Shown here piece after piece: positions 11,228 through 20,363 of a stretch of 64,000 nucleotides of DNA. The DNA lies in contig NZ_JAAOBY010000002.1 of assembly GCF_011365745.1 (NCBI RefSeq), forward strand, positions 248,001 to 312,000, in the 5' to 3' direction. This DNA is from Flavobacterium turcicum (GTDB taxonomy: Bacteria; Bacteroidota; Bacteroidia; Flavobacteriales; Flavobacteriaceae). The notes beneath the pieces are model-generated. The model was given only the letters and a program-made list of their open reading frames with translations. It did not search any database and was not told the origin of the DNA. The position numbers were made by a program, and so were the translations under genes. The stretch's first letter is position 1, and each line of letters starts with the position of its first letter.

Positions 11228-13366
11228 CTATTGAGTAATTATAAACCAATGGAATACAGAAATAAGTGTTTCGTCATTAATTGGATCTTGACTTGACACT
11301 TCAGAAGGATTTATTTCAGTTACATTAAATCCTTCTAATTTTAGTAGGTTATCATTCAATAACTTTACATCTACAACATCTTTGATTGCGTCAAAATTTA
11401 ACTGAAAAAAGCCAGATTTATATGTTCTTGGTATATAATCTGCTGAAGAAGTCATAGTAATAGTCGGCGTAAAAACCTTCAATAATTTCAAAGCAAAAAC
11501 AGGGTTGTTCTTCTTTTTTAAGTTCTTATCCCAAAAAGCTTTTAATGTCTTTTTATATTGAAGTGAATTTATCCACCAACTTAATATTCTCCACAAATTT
11601 CCATCCGATAATAAAGTAAAGAAGTTTTCATCTGTGATTGCATCTTTAAAAATAGATATTAGGAAATCTTTAATTTTTAATTTCTCCTTTTCAGAGAAAA
11701 TTGAATTTACTGGATCTTTTCCTTCTTGAATCATTAACCAATGATGAATTACCATACTATAATCTAAAGACTTACTTATGGAAAATACATTTAATAATAA
11801 TGATAATTGATTTTTCTTAGATTGGATTCCTATCAATCGAGTAATTAAAATAGCTGACTGAGTATAAGTAGAAGAAAAATATAAATCTTGATCTTTTGGT
11901 AGAGTATGTCCTAATTCAACCAACGCTAAAGATAAATTATAGGATTGTTTCTCATTGAATATTCCTTCTTGCATCCTTAATTTTTGGATTAGGTCAGATG
12001 CAGAATATCTGTCTATGGTGTCATTAAGTCTTACTACAATTTTGTGAATGCTATCATCCTCAAAATCTTTAACTAAATTTTCAAAGTAATTATCCGGAAT
12101 ATCTCCTTCCTGTACAGAATAAGAAAAATATCGATCGAAATATTTAGTTGAACATATTCTTTTCTCTTTAGTCCATCTGACATAAATATCATCTGGATAA
12201 CCAGTATTACTATATATACTTTTAAGTTGTGGAAATAATTGTTCAAGCATTCCGATAATTACTTTATGTTTCTTTTCATCATACATAACGGTTGCTTGTG
12301 AAATTTCTTTTTTTATTTCATCTTGCTTTTGCTTTTTATTATTAAAATCTGATTGATCTCCATCAGTCCTTTCTAAAAATAATTGTCCATTGCTTCTTAT
12401 AAAATCATATAAGCCAGGATAGAAAATTTTAACTCCTTCTAAAATCATTAGGTTGCTAATGTTTACTTCTCCATTTAATAATGGCAGTGAAAAAGACAAG
12501 CTGTTAGAAAATCTTATGCCTAACCTTGGATTGTCCATAATGGGGAGAAAAGCATTATTAAAAACTTCTAGAAATTCATTAGATTCAACTTGATTTAAAT
12601 CTATAGAACTCTCGTCCAAAACTTTATTGAGAAGATCTAAGGTATATTTGGATAGAGCCGACTTACTTGCTTTAGGTATTTTAAGAGGAATTTGTATGAT
12701 TTTTTCTAAAAAATTATATCCAGCAGATTTACTATCTCCTCCATATTTTGGAGATAATGCAGCGGAAACCATTTCATCGTCAAATGACAATATATAACAT
12801 GTCCTAGGGAAATCGCCGACTAATTTTACTAATTTAAAAACATATTGAACTTCAATGATATCTAACCTATCAATATCATCTACAAAAACAACAATGCTTT
12901 TTCCAGATTGAATAATTAATTCATCAATTCTTTTCTTTAATTCTTCCGTAGAGGTACTTTTGAGTTTATTACCTAATTTTTCCAAACCATCAGTATTAAA
13001 GCCTACAAATTGAGTAACAGACCCAATAGCTCCCCCATAATCGCTTAAAAGTTCTCCAATCTTTTCTTTCTTAGATTTATCTGAAGCACCTAAAGAATCT
13101 GAAATACTAGTAAAAAATGATTTTAAAAGATGTTGTTCATCCGAGAAGAGCCAAGGATTAAAGTTTACAATAATTGTTTCCTTAGGTAATTCTTTTTGAA
13201 TAAAATTCATCACAGTTGTCTTGCCTTCTCCCCATCTGCCATACAAACCGATTATAAGAGATTTGTCTATTGAAGGTTTTGTGACGATTGAAGCGATGCG
13301 CTTTGAAAATTCATAGCGTTGAAAACAATCCTCTGATTGGATTGATGCGGGTTTATCGGTATACAT
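11228..13366 (-). CDS. KAP family P-loop NTPase
   Basis: The 712-residue protein has the KAP signature: Walker A GRWGEGKT at about residues 43-50, N-F-N-P-W-L-F about 20 residues later, and Walker B I-V-V-F-V-D-D-I-D-R-L near 158-168, followed by S-F-D-D. KAP NTPases (the family of Kidins220 and phage-exclusion protein PifA) often carry membrane segments between the Walker motifs. I see none here, so this one appears cytosolic. The C-terminal 450 residues are helical and unassigned. It is transcribed in the same direction as the ABC-3C operon, 125 bp upstream of it, but may have its own promoter. Role in phage defence is inferred from family and neighbours. Confidence 0.82.
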   Translation of the reverse strand: MYTDKPASIQSEDCFQRYEFSKRIASIVTKPSIDKSLIIGLYGRWGEGKTTVMNFIQKELPKETIIVNFNPWLFSDEQHLLKSFFTSISDSLGASDKSKKEKIGELLSDYGGAIGSVTQFVGFNTDGLEKLGNKLKSTSTEELKKRIDELIIQSGKSIVVFVDDIDRLDIIEVQYVFKLVKLVGDFPRTCYILSFDDEMVSAALSPKYGGDSKSAGYNFLEKIIQIPLKIPKASKSALSKYTLDLLNKVLDESSIDLNQVESNEFLEVFNNAFLPIMDNPRLGIRFSNSLSFSLPLLNGEVNISNLMILEGVKIFYPGLYDFIRSNGQLFLERTDGDQSDFNNKKQKQDEIKKEISQATVMYDEKKHKVIIGMLEQLFPQLKSIYSNTGYPDDIYVRWTKEKRICSTKYFDRYFSYSVQEGDIPDNYFENLVKDFEDDSIHKIVVRLNDTIDRYSASDLIQKLRMQEGIFNEKQSYNLSLALVELGHTLPKDQDLYFSSTYTQSAILITRLIGIQSKKNQLSLLLNVFSISKSLDYSMVIHHWLMIQEGKDPVNSIFSEKEKLKIKDFLISIFKDAITDENFFTLLSDGNLWRILSWWINSLQYKKTLKAFWDKNLKKKNNPVFALKLLKVFTPTITMTSSADYIPRTYKSGFFQLNFDAIKDVVDVKLLNDNLLKLEGFNVTEINPSEVSSQDPINDETLISVFHWFIITQ

Positions 13367-13725
13367 ATTGATATTTAATTTTCCTTTTTGTCATTGTCTC
13401 ATCCTAAGTTTAACTTGTCACCAAAACACAAGTAATTCAGAAAAGTATCTAACAGTTTTTCCACTAAGACAAATATTACCTTTTAATTCATTTCTTTTTT
13501 ATGGAAAACCGTATTTTAATTTTTAACAAACAATTTCAAATATATCGATTCGCAAAAATCAACCACCACGTATTTATACCTGTTTAATTATAATTAATGC
13601 CACTAATATTTCCTTGTTGATTTATCCGAAAGATTACTGTTTCGTAAATTTATATAACTAATTTGAGATGTCTAGATGTGTTCCCTACTAAAAGCAAATC
13701 AAGAAATCTCTACATAATTTTTGTT
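13367..13725. promoter_or_regulatory. Divergent intergenic region between KAP NTPase and recombinase
   Basis: This 359-bp AT-rich stretch separates two divergently transcribed genes and must hold the promoters of both. I found no clear TTG / TAnnTTTG pair and no strong palindrome. An in-frame ATG at 13663 would extend the recombinase by 21 residues, but those residues (MRCLDVFPTK...) do not look like a resolvase start. Confidence 0.35.
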
Positions 13726-15422
13726 ATGGAAAATGCTTATTTATATGTCAGAGTAAGTACTGACGAACAAAGAAGAAAGGGTTTTTCTCTGATTGAACAG
13801 GAAGACCGTTTATTAAAATTCTGTGCGCTGAGCCAAATAAAGGTAAAGGGAATTTTCAGAGAAGATTTTTCTGCCAAGGATTTCAACAGACCCGAATGGA
13901 CAAGACTTATTAAAACAATAAAAAAAAATAAACATCGTCCAAAAGAAAATATTCTATTATTAAATGGGATCGTTTTAGCCGCAACATCGAATATGCTTAT
14001 CAAATGATCGGGATATTAAGAGAGCTGAATACTCAAGCTATGGCTATTGATCAGACAATCGATTTTGAAGTTCCTGAAAGTACTGTAATGCTTGCTATGT
14101 ATTTATCAATTCCGGAAGCAGAGAATAGCAGGCGAGGGCTAAATACCTCTGATGGCATGAGAAGAGCGAGAAAAATGGGCAGATGGCCAGGAAAAGCACC
14201 TATTGGTTATATCAACAAGGTTGCTTCTGATGGCAAAAAGATTATCGTGCTCAAACAACCTGAGGCCGATTATATTCGGTGGTCATTTGAAGAATATTCA
14301 AAAGGTAAATTTACAATTAGCTACATTAGGAGGACGGCGAACCTCAAAGGGCTTATCTGTAGCAGGAATAATTTTTGGAAGCTTCTACATAACCCATTTT
14401 ATTGTGGATTAGTCTTTGTTCCTTCAAATAAGACGGATGAAGAATGTTTTGTAGAAGGTATACATGAGCCAATTATTTCAGAGAAGCTTTATAAAGAAGT
14501 TCAGTGCCTGCTAAGCAGCCGTCGCACCACAAATTCATTTAAGCAAAAAATGAAACCAGTTTTCCTTTTGAGAGGATTTTTAATCTGTCCATTCTGTGGA
14601 AGAAGATTAACTGGAAGTATATCGGCTGGAAGATCTGCGAAGTATCAATACTACCATTGTGCAGTTAGTAAGTGCAAAGGGCGTATAAGAACCGAAATTT
14701 TGGACTTTGAATATGAAGAACTATTAAAAAAAATAAACATAAAATCAAAGGTTTATGAATTACTTGAACTTATACTGGAGGATGAAAATATTTTGACTGT
14801 GAAACAGGAATTTATAAATGATCAAAAAAAGATTCTTAAAGAGATTTCAAATCAAGAACTTTTAATATCGAAAATAAGAAGGTATTTTATTCAGAATAAA
14901 ATTGATTTTGAAGATTTTAATGATTTAAAAAAAGAATACAAACAGATGATGGATTTCCTTACTGAGCGACTTACACTTGTCAAAGAGAGTCTAACTAGTT
15001 GTAATGCTCGCAAAAACATCAAAGATTTAAAAGAGGCTGAAAACAATGTTTTAACATTATATAAAAATCAAGATGTAGCAGGTAAACGATATATCATAGA
15101 GTTGTTTACACCTCTTTCGTTTGATCCCGTAACGAAGAAATTAAATCCTCTACAAATAAATCAGACTATATCCATGATAATTACTTATAATGATCAATAT
15201 ATTACTAACACTAATTTTTTACACACCAAAATCATTGATCAAATTCCAAATAGTAAACCCAGAGTCTTCTCAGATAGAAGCATCTCTGTCAATCAGGCAA
15301 TGAAAATATTGAAAAAAAATGGCATCGAGACAAGTGTAGCACAGGCAAAAGAGATACTTGATTTCCTATATATATTTACTAAAGTATATTCGAATCAAGA
15401 TGTTCAAACATATTTGAGTTGA
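13726..15422 (+). pseudogene. Large serine recombinase, interrupted by a one-base frameshift
   Basis: The first part (from ATG 13726) is a resolvase N-terminus: A-Y-L-Y-V-R-V-S-T-D-E-Q with the catalytic serine at residue 11, then Q-E-D-R-L. At about 13957-13964 the frame changes. The other frame, read from 13962, gives K-W-D-R-F-S-R-N-I-E-Y-A-Y-Q-M-I, the expected continuation of the catalytic domain. Adding one A to the AAA at 13962-13964 would restore a single frame of about 566 residues. The rest holds the recombinase domain (G-K-A-P-I-G-Y) and a zinc ribbon (C-P-F-C-G-R-R-L ... Y-H-C ... C-K-G), then a coiled coil. Such enzymes integrate and excise mobile elements. The broken frame could be real inactivation or a sequencing error in an A-run. 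I chose 13726 because the resolvase motif begins immediately after it. Confidence 0.85.
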
Positions 15423-15584
15423 CAATAACCCGCTAGAGGATATCGAACATCAAATCATTGTTCTATTATATACTATGGTATTTTTTTTTACGTTTTTTTT
15501 TAAATCAAAAATATCGAACCAGTAAAAATTAGAAAAAATAATAAATAACAAATTGAAAATCAATGAATTAAATCAAGTAAAAAA

Positions 15585-15610
15585 GGGGGCGATCATTTAT
15601 GATCGTCCCC
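15585..15610 (-). terminator. Intrinsic-terminator hairpin at the left edge of the metal island
   Basis: The arms GGGGGCGATCA and TGATCGTCCCC enclose a TTTA loop, with one G-T wobble in an 11-bp stem. On the minus strand the hairpin is followed by a run of six T, so it fits a terminator for transcription coming leftward from the SOD gene. Confidence 0.65.
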
Positions 15611-15624
15611 TTAAGTGATCCTTG

Positions 15625-15671
15625 GTACAAAATTCGAACCTTTTACTCGAAGATTTCCAGATTTTAAGCGA
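15625..15671 (+). repeat. Left copy of a 47-bp direct repeat (possible att site)
   Basis: This 47-bp stretch begins GTACAAAATTCGAACC and matches 26846-26892 at 40 of 47 positions without gaps; the first 32 bases match at 30. Both copies are preceded by a GTGAYCC word and by a terminator-like hairpin. They bracket the metal-resistance genes, and the recombinase gene ends about 200 bp to the left. An attachment-site origin is inferred. Confidence 0.6.
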
Positions 15672-15764
15672 GTTAACAGAGGTTTGAAAATGAAAGAATT
15701 GGATTCCTTAAACTTATGAAATAAATATGACCTTAATAAAAACTATAGATTTATGCTCATATTT

Positions 15765-15783
15765 CTCTCAGCACTGCTGAGAG
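15765..15783. repeat. 19-bp perfect palindrome, left member of a covarying pair
   Basis: CTCTCAGCACTGCTGAGAG has two perfect 9-bp arms around one base, and is followed by TTTTT on the plus strand. It lies between the convergent recombinase and SOD genes and could act as a terminator for the former. A related palindrome is at 26585-26603: the four differing positions form two compensatory base-pair changes, and the flanks (TTT before, GTTTT across the end) are shared. Confidence 0.6.
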
Positions 15784-15853
15784 TTTTTAGAAAACATTGC
15801 GAATTAATAAATCTTTTAATCTGATATAATTATAAAAACTTAGAATCATAATT

Positions 15854-16579
15854 CTATTTCATCAATTTCTCTGCATCGTTCAATCTTTGTGCGACATTAT
15901 CCCAGTTTATTATATTGAATAAGGCATCAACAAAATCGGTACGTTTGTTTTTATATTTCAGATAGTAGGCATGTTCCCATACATCAATTACCAAGATTGG
16001 GATTGCACCCCATTGTGTCAGCTTTTCATGATTTTCACACTGTAAAACTACAAGACTGTCACTGTAGGGCTGATAGGCTAAAATTCCCCATCCGTTTCCA
16101 TCTACATTTTTTGATGTGGCTGCAATCAGCACTTTTAATCTATCAAAACTTCCAAAACTTTTTTCAATTCTTTTTAAAAGATTGCCCGATGGCAGATTGC
16201 TTTTATTGGTAAGGTTGGTCCAAAAAATGGAATGCAGTATATGCGAGGAGAAATGGTATGATAATTTTTTTGTCCAGAAATCGACTGTTTCCAAATTATT
16301 TTCATCTAGTGCCTTTTTTATCATTTGGAGATCTTTATTGGCTCCTTTAACCGCGCCGCCATGATGGAAAGTATAATGCAGGTGAAGTGTTTCTGCATCC
16401 ATATACGGTTCAAGAAAATTCTCATTATAGGGAAGGGTCTGCTGGATGTAATTTCCGTTAGCATCTACCAATTTATCAATGGAATTATCGGCTAAGTTTT
16501 TCGAAAATGCATCAGTTGTAGGCAGTACCAATGCTGCTCCGAGCAGGCTGCCTGTTTTTAAAAAGTCTTTTCTGTTCAT
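15854..16579 (-). CDS. Exported Fe/Mn superoxide dismutase, ChrC-like
   Basis: The 241-residue protein has the Fe/Mn-SOD fold. The metal ligands are visible: His in L-H-L-H-Y-T-F-H-H, His in S-S-H-I-L-H-S-I-F-W, and Asp and His in D-V-W-E-H-A-Y-Y. It converts superoxide to peroxide and oxygen. The N-terminus (MNRKDFLKTGSLLGAALVLP) is a Tat-like or Sec signal with R-K-D-F-L-K and a hydrophobic stretch, so the enzyme is probably periplasmic; most SODs of this type are cytosolic. Its start overlaps the end of chrA by 4 bp. In the Cupriavidus chr operons an SOD named ChrC sits with ChrA and ChrB, so a role in handling superoxide made during chromate reduction is likely. It is the last gene of the chromate module. 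Confidence 0.88.
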   Translation of the reverse strand: MNRKDFLKTGSLLGAALVLPTTDAFSKNLADNSIDKLVDANGNYIQQTLPYNENFLEPYMDAETLHLHYTFHHGGAVKGANKDLQMIKKALDENNLETVDFWTKKLSYHFSSHILHSIFWTNLTNKSNLPSGNLLKRIEKSFGSFDRLKVLIAATSKNVDGNGWGILAYQPYSDSLVVLQCENHEKLTQWGAIPILVIDVWEHAYYLKYKNKRTDFVDALFNIINWDNVAQRLNDAEKLMK

Positions 16580-17745
16580 ATTATTACTGATTTTATGATG
16601 ATACCTAAAATAGCTGCTATAAGAACAATATAAGGTTCCTGAATTTTCTTTATATAAAGTAAAGCAAAAATACTCACAATAGCTATAAGTGTGGTCGGAA
16701 TGTCAATTATGCTCCTTTTTGCAATTACAATAACAGATCCAACCAAAGCTCCCACCACCGCAGCAGTGATACCTTCGACAAACGCTTTAACTGGTTTATT
16801 TTGTGCAATTTTTTTAAAAGACGGAGCCATTGCAATTGTAAAGAAATAACAAGGTAAAAATGTTGCCAGTGCTGCCACTAATGCGCCCATAATTCCATTA
16901 ACCAGATAGCCAATGAATCCTACCGTGATTACGACAGGACCTGGTGTTATCATGGCGACCGCTACCGAATCCAGAAATTGCTGCTCTGTGAGCCACTGAT
17001 TTTCTACCACTACGCCCGAATGCAGGAAGGGAACAATAGCTAATCCACTTCCAAAAACAAAAGTACCGGCTTTGGCAAAGAAAATGGCAATTTTGGTAAG
17101 CATTGTACTCTGATAATCCCAAAAGGCAACCTGTAGTACAACTATTGAATTTACAGTTTTTGTATTCCACCATTTAGGAGGTGCTTTTAGGATCATGTAT
17201 AAAAGACCGGCCGCAATAAACAATAATACCTGTTCCTGTTCAGTCCAATAGGTAACAACTACGGCGAGTATAAAAAATAGCCATAAGATCCATTTTGATT
17301 TGAAAGATTCCAGATTTAATTTGCCGATAGACTTTAAGGTTAGTTTATAGGAACTTAGCGCGATGATTCCAATAACCGCAGCGCCCACACCATAAAAGAC
17401 AGCCTGTATCCAAGATAAGCCACCGTATAATTTGTAGATCATTCCCAGTAACACTACCATTACAAAAGATGGCAATACAAAGGCAAATCCAACGAGGGTG
17501 GCACCAAGAATCCGGTAATGTACAAATCCCAGATAAATTCCAAGTTGTGCTGCTAGGGGTCCTGGCGCCAATTGAGCCAATGCCAGTCCTTCTTTGTATT
17601 CTTCTTCAGAAATCCAGTTTCTGTTTTCTACCAAATCCTTATGCATATAACCCACTAAGGCAACCGGACCGCCAAAGCCAATAGTTCCTAATTTTAGAAA
17701 GTAAAGTACCAGTGCTCTTAAGCTGTATTTTTGATTTTCTTCCAT
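16576..17745 (-). CDS. chrA: Chromate transporter ChrA, two-domain form
   Basis: The 389-residue membrane protein contains two CHR domains. Each begins with a glycine-rich motif (G-T-I-G-F-G-G-P-V-A-L near residue 20; A-G-T-F-V-F-G-S-G-L-A-I-V-P in the second half) and each has a P-G-P signature (L-A-Q-L-A-P-G-P and V-A-M-I-T-P-G-P). About 10-12 membrane segments are visible. The family exports chromate from the cytoplasm in exchange or symport with protons. I chose the ATG at 17745 (MEENQKYSLR); the in-frame ATG at 17775 would run back into the preceding gene and adds residues (MWNCLLKKCI) that do not resemble the family. It follows the outer-membrane protein gene by 11 bp and overlaps the SOD gene by 4 bp, so it lies inside one operon. 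Confidence 0.92.
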   Translation of the reverse strand: MEENQKYSLRALVLYFLKLGTIGFGGPVALVGYMHKDLVENRNWISEEEYKEGLALAQLAPGPLAAQLGIYLGFVHYRILGATLVGFAFVLPSFVMVVLLGMIYKLYGGLSWIQAVFYGVGAAVIGIIALSSYKLTLKSIGKLNLESFKSKWILWLFFILAVVVTYWTEQEQVLLFIAAGLLYMILKAPPKWWNTKTVNSIVVLQVAFWDYQSTMLTKIAIFFAKAGTFVFGSGLAIVPFLHSGVVVENQWLTEQQFLDSVAVAMITPGPVVITVGFIGYLVNGIMGALVAALATFLPCYFFTIAMAPSFKKIAQNKPVKAFVEGITAAVVGALVGSVIVIAKRSIIDIPTTLIAIVSIFALLYIKKIQEPYIVLIAAILGIIIKSVII

Positions 17746-17756
17746 GATGCATTTTT

Positions 17757-18248
17757 TTAGAAGGCAATTCCACATTGAAAACCAACTGTGAATGTTGCGG
17801 GATGGTCATTTCCAAAGCGTACTGGCAGTGGGACAGCCACGAAATAGCTGCTGTTTGCATTTTTTATTACAGTCTTGTTGATCACAGGTGTTATGCCGTA
17901 TCTGCCTGAACTTTCAAAAGCCATCCTTCCGGCAAAAGTGTAACCATTTCCCAAGGCACCCAAGACACCGGGATGAAATACGATATTGGTTACTTTATCG
18001 CTGGCACCCTGAACCCTGATATTGGGTACTATTTCAAAAGAAAAACCTATTTTGGAGCTTTTCCAGATGTTTATGCCGGTTGGAAAACCAACGGCATAAT
18101 AATCCCTAAAATTTAAATTGGTCTGCTCGCTCGAAGTTGTAATTATAGGATGATAAATTCCAAAATAACCTGTTATTTTAGGATAGGTTTCCTGGGAAAA
18201 AGAAGTTATGCTTATAAACAGCATTATAAAAAGCAAGGTCGGTTTCAT
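17757..18248 (-). CDS. Predicted outer-membrane beta-barrel-like protein of the chromate module
   Basis: The 163-residue product starts with a typical signal peptide (MKPTLLFIMLFISITSFSQ, cleavage probably after the S-F-S). The mature part is rich in aromatic and glycine residues in alternating strands and ends in G-F-Q-C-G-I-A-F with a terminal phenylalanine, as in outer-membrane barrels. I chose the ATG at 18248 since the upstream one (18272) would put MKQNYTNT before the signal. It lies between the ChrB-AraC regulator and chrA, on the same strand. I do not recognise the family; a role in passing substrate across the outer membrane is only a guess from its position. Confidence 0.65.
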   Translation of the reverse strand: MKPTLLFIMLFISITSFSQETYPKITGYFGIYHPIITTSSEQTNLNFRDYYAVGFPTGINIWKSSKIGFSFEIVPNIRVQGASDKVTNIVFHPGVLGALGNGYTFAGRMAFESSGRYGITPVINKTVIKNANSSYFVAVPLPVRFGNDHPATFTVGFQCGIAF

Positions 18249-18312
18249 TGTATTGGTATAGTTTTGTTTCACAGAACAAAACTATATACACAAAACCTAT
18301 AGAAATAGAAGG

Positions 18313-19182
18313 TTATTTACTTTTTGTATCTGGATTACTTTTTTGCGTTTTTTTTCGGTACGAAGACGGATTTTTTCCGGTATGAAGCTTGAAAATCCTT
18401 GTAAAATGACTTTGGTCTGAAAAGCCGGTCATGTACGCAATTTCGGTTAAGCTGTAAGTAGAATTTTCAATTAGATTGATTGCTTTTTCGATCCGTAATT
18501 TCCTGACGTATTCCCCAAAATTCAAATCTTCAAAGTATTTGGAGAATTCTCTGGACAAGTAGGAAGGATTAAGTTCCAGATCAGTTGAAATCTGCTTTAA
18601 GTCGAAAGTAAACTGGGTGTCGATCTGGTCCTGAATCATTTCTTTTAAGTCCTTCACCCATGAAGGTGTTTTTTTATTTTCAGATTTTTTATTATTTAAA
18701 AATTTGTTGTACACCTGGTGCAGTAAGTTTTCAAAAGGACTATTTTGAAGATGGTTCTGTTTGTAGAGATGGGCCGCCCAGCTATAGAGCGCATCATAAA
18801 GTACCATACCATTTTCCAGCAGCTGGTAATCATCAGTGATATTATAGGAAAGCCCGGCTGAAATTGCCCACAGTCCGGCAGATTCCTTTGCAATATCATG
18901 CCTGTCGGTGTCTGCTCCCCGGACAATCCCTGCTATAATGAGTATAGCAGGATCATCAATTTTATATTTTTTAATTATGTAGTCAAAAGTACAATGCTCA
19001 TTATAGTGCGTAAATTCCACATCAGGAATATCAAAAGGAATTGCATCAAGTTCTTTGGCCTTTACCAGTACGTCACTGTAAGGAACATAAATAAATTCTG
19101 CCTCTCTGTCAACAAATTTCTTTATGAGCCAGGGACATGCAATACGGTCTATTTTTGGTCTTTCTCTGGTAATCCATTTCAT
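18313..19182 (-). CDS. ChrB-type domain fused to an AraC DNA-binding domain
   Basis: Residues 1 to about 150 match the pattern of the ChrB C-terminal (chromate resistance) domain: M-K-W-I-T-R-E-R-P-K-I-D-R-I-A-C-P-W-L-I at the start, F-I-Y-V-P, A-I-P-F-D-I-P, E-x-C-T-F-D, I-V-R-G-A-D-T-D-R and G-M-V-L-Y-D-A-L-Y-S-W. Residues about 185-280 are an AraC-type pair of helix-turn-helix motifs ending in S-L-T-E-I-A-Y-M-T-G-F-S-D-Q-S-H-F-T-R-I-F-K, then H-T-G-K-N-P-S-S-Y-R. In classical chr operons ChrB is itself the chromate-responsive regulator. Here the sensing domain seems joined to a different DNA-binding domain, giving a one-piece regulator. It is the first gene of the chromate module and probably controls it. 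It has 289 residues and no membrane segment. Confidence 0.85.
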   Translation of the reverse strand: MKWITRERPKIDRIACPWLIKKFVDREAEFIYVPYSDVLVKAKELDAIPFDIPDVEFTHYNEHCTFDYIIKKYKIDDPAILIIAGIVRGADTDRHDIAKESAGLWAISAGLSYNITDDYQLLENGMVLYDALYSWAAHLYKQNHLQNSPFENLLHQVYNKFLNNKKSENKKTPSWVKDLKEMIQDQIDTQFTFDLKQISTDLELNPSYLSREFSKYFEDLNFGEYVRKLRIEKAINLIENSTYSLTEIAYMTGFSDQSHFTRIFKLHTGKNPSSYRKKTQKSNPDTKSK

Positions 19183-19241
19183 AATATACGTTCAGTTTTT
19201 AAGGAAAATACAATTATAAATTTAGGCTAATTTACATTTTT

Positions 19242-20363
19242 TTATTCTTCGACATTTTTCATTTTCATTAGAATAGAATAAGCGCCTTTGGTTACGATCT
19301 GTTGATTATCTATATCCTGTGATACTATCTCAGTAAAACCATTTTCAGTATTCCCGATACTGATTTCTTTCATCTGGTATTGATTGCCTGCATTGGCTAT
19401 AAAAATATAGTTTTTGTTTTCATAATTTATAACAGCATCGGCCGGCAGTACATTTGACATCTTACTTTTTATTTCCACTGTGGCATTCATGTACATACCC
19501 GGTAGGAGTTCTTTATCATAGTCGGAAAAATGGCAGTGTATTTCTGTGCTTCTGTTCTGGGAGAAATCTTTTCCTATGAGGATGATTTTACAGGCATATT
19601 TTTTCTCGGGATCAGTATTGGTATAAGCCAAAAGGGACTGGCCAATTGTAAGTTTGTTGATATCTTTTTCAAAAACAGTCAATGCCAGATGAATGTCCGA
19701 TGGGTTTACGATTTCAAACAGCACATCCGAGGGAGTGACGTATTTGCCTGTATTGACATTTACCTTAGAAATATAACCGCTAATTGGAGAATAAATGTTA
19801 ATGCTTTTTGAAATATTGGCAGCTGTAGTGGAGGCAGGATTTATTCCGGCAAATTTAAGTTTCTCGCCATAGGACTGTATCATTACCGATAGCGAATTGT
19901 ATTCCATTTTTGCCTGCTGGTACACCTTATCGCTGCTTGCCTTGCTTTGGTTGAGTTCTTTTTGTCGCTCGAACTCAGCTTTTGCGTACCCGATTTTGCT
20001 TTTTGCCAGTAGATAATCTTCCTGCAGCTGAATGTACTGTTGGTCTTCAACCACACAAAGAACCTGACCTTTCTTTACAAACATTCCTTCCAGTAATTTA
20101 GTGCTTTTTAGATAACCGCCCATTGGTACGCTTATAGAAACTAAATTTTGTGGAGGAACATCTATTTTTCCATTCAGTTTCAAAGTTTCAGATATTTCTT
20201 TTTGTTGTATTCTGCCCAGTTCAATGCCGGCATTTTTAATCTGCGCATCTGTCAGAGTTGTTGTATTATCAATTTTTACTTCCTGCGGCTGTTCTTCTGA
20301 TTTTGTGTCTCTACAAGAATTGAGCAGTATAAGTGAGGTTAATGCAATGAATATATTTTTCAT
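19242..20363 (-). CDS. Periplasmic adaptor (CzcB/CusB family) of the metal RND pump
   Basis: This is a 373-residue lipoprotein-type membrane-fusion protein. The signal ends L-L-N-S-C-R-D, so Cys16 is the probable lipidated residue. The barrel-sandwich half-motifs are visible (I-S-V-P-M-G-G-Y-L ... G-M-F-V-K-K-G-Q-V-L and I-Y-S-P-I-S-G-Y-I-S-K-V-N-V-N-T-G-K-Y-V) with a helical hairpin between them, then a beta-barrel (L-A-L-T-V-F-E-K-D) and E-L-L-P-G-M-Y-M-N-A-T-V-E-I. It links the inner-membrane CzcA-like pump to its outer-membrane channel. Its start overlaps the MFS gene by 4 bp. The product ends shortly after A-Y-S-I-L-M-K-M-K. No extra metal-binding (Met-rich or His-rich) extension is seen. 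Confidence 0.87.
   Translation of the reverse strand: MKNIFIALTSLILLNSCRDTKSEEQPQEVKIDNTTTLTDAQIKNAGIELGRIQQKEISETLKLNGKIDVPPQNLVSISVPMGGYLKSTKLLEGMFVKKGQVLCVVEDQQYIQLQEDYLLAKSKIGYAKAEFERQKELNQSKASSDKVYQQAKMEYNSLSVMIQSYGEKLKFAGINPASTTAANISKSINIYSPISGYISKVNVNTGKYVTPSDVLFEIVNPSDIHLALTVFEKDINKLTIGQSLLAYTNTDPEKKYACKIILIGKDFSQNRSTEIHCHFSDYDKELLPGMYMNATVEIKSKMSNVLPADAVINYENKNYIFIANAGNQYQMKEISIGNTENGFTEIVSQDIDNQQIVTKGAYSILMKMKNVEE

Noticed and set aside
13663..13725. Upstream ATG of the recombinase as true start
   Set aside because: The 21 extra residues do not resemble a resolvase start, and the catalytic domain begins right after the ATG at 13726.
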